A stretch of 64,000 nt of DNA from Acinetobacter puyangensis (GTDB lineage: Bacteria; Pseudomonadota; Gammaproteobacteria; Pseudomonadales; Moraxellaceae), in contig NZ_OANT01000005.1 of assembly GCF_900096995.1 (NCBI RefSeq), forward strand, positions 1 to 64,000, in the 5' to 3' direction. This document shows positions 63,698-64,000 of the stretch, in pieces. A program made the translations under genes and the position numbers. The notes under the pieces were generated by a model. It made no database searches. It saw only the letters and a list, made by a program, of their open reading frames with translations, and was not told the origin of the DNA. Position 1 is the first letter of the stretch, and each line of letters begins with the position of its first letter.

Positions 63698-64000
63698 TTA
63701 GCTGATCTTTTGTCTACTCTTATTATACTGAATCTGTGTCTGTATATATTCAGCATATACAGACAGTTTTTCGTAAATATGCTCGGCATAAAACATATCT
63801 TCAATAAAACTCTTAGCTTGAATACTATTTAACGTTTCTACTTGTGTCAATAATTTAGCATTTTTATTTGAAAAAAGAGCACATAACTTAATATATTCTT
63901 CATCCTTATTTTTAAATAATAATTTACGCATATTAATGAGTTGGCTATCTATAATTTTTTGCTGATCCTGAGTTGAAACTACAAAAATATCAACCTTTAG
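63698..64000 (-). CDS. Hypothetical protein, runs off the right edge
   Basis: The frame is open from the window edge (VDIFVVSTQDQQKIIDSQLI at the left end of the protein as seen here) through RKLLFKNKDEEYIKLCALF, then AKSFIEDMFYAEHIYEKLS to a stop at 63698. At least 100 residues are visible and the N-terminus is outside the window, so an internal Met at 63931 is probably not the true start. It is Lys/Gln-rich, cytoplasmic in character and not recognised. Confidence 0.55.
   Translation of the reverse strand, partial: LKVDIFVVSTQDQQKIIDSQLINMRKLLFKNKDEEYIKLCALFSNKNAKLLTQVETLNSIQAKSFIEDMFYAEHIYEKLSVYAEYIQTQIQYNKSRQKIS

Overview
The window looks like the chromosome of an Acinetobacter-type gammaproteobacterium (Moraxellaceae). 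Supporting signs are the AT-rich composition, the fused RNase HI/DnaQ gene, the FimL-like protein, an AceI-type PACE transporter, a short LpoA, the block zapA-ygfB-pepP-ubiH-ubiI beside 6S RNA, and Acinetobacter-like IS and MITE debris. The species cannot be fixed from the sequence alone.

Positions 1-14051 are accessory. A 17-bp direct repeat formed by the 3' end of tRNA-Ser(UGA) occurs at 1001-1017 and again in the intact tRNA at 13958-13974. The segment between looks like an island inserted at the tRNA 3' end, although no integrase is left. It holds a PD-(D/E)XK nuclease next to a methyltransferase-fold protein, radA, and a graveyard of Rhs polymorphic-toxin pieces: an HNH-type toxin end with an Imm33-like immunity gene, an orphan Imm26-like gene, a frameshifted rhs gene ending in a colicin-M-like domain, its frameshifted membrane-anchored immunity gene, two orphan rhs fragments, and an IS3-family element. 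The integron-like hairpin at 1150-1237 flanks the methyltransferase-fold gene.

Positions 14200-50000 are mostly core: fadH, an ABC exporter, an AraC-type regulator, gcvH, a copper operon (His-rich protein, CopA oxidase, CopB), an OYE-family reductase, mltD-yejABEF, rnhA-dnaQ, fimL-like, nudC, a hydrolase, dolP-yraN-lpoA divergent from rsmI, yceI, a sutA-like gene, ubiI-ubiH, a zeta-toxin pair wedged in front of pepP, ygfB, a coiled-coil gene, zapA and 6S RNA. Positions 50000-63000 are mixed: a ParDE remnant, a FecA/FecR/FecI iron-uptake unit interrupted by a dead VapBC pair, cobB, a GNAT gene, a PACE exporter, a copZ/copA/cueR copper-export module with divergent MerR-type promoters, and an MFS exporter.

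The most unusual signal is a family of 20-25-bp palindromic units with constant flanks (TGAG, arm, 1-7 nt, inverted arm, CGCAAG). The arms differ from copy to copy and the flanks do not. I found them twice inside the IS3 transposase (in frame, one replacing catalytic Asp-Asn), once in one of two MITE copies, once in a REP-like element, and at least five times in a 426-bp inverted-repeat-bounded element at 62585-63010. This looks like a mobile or templated micro-palindrome that I do not recognise.
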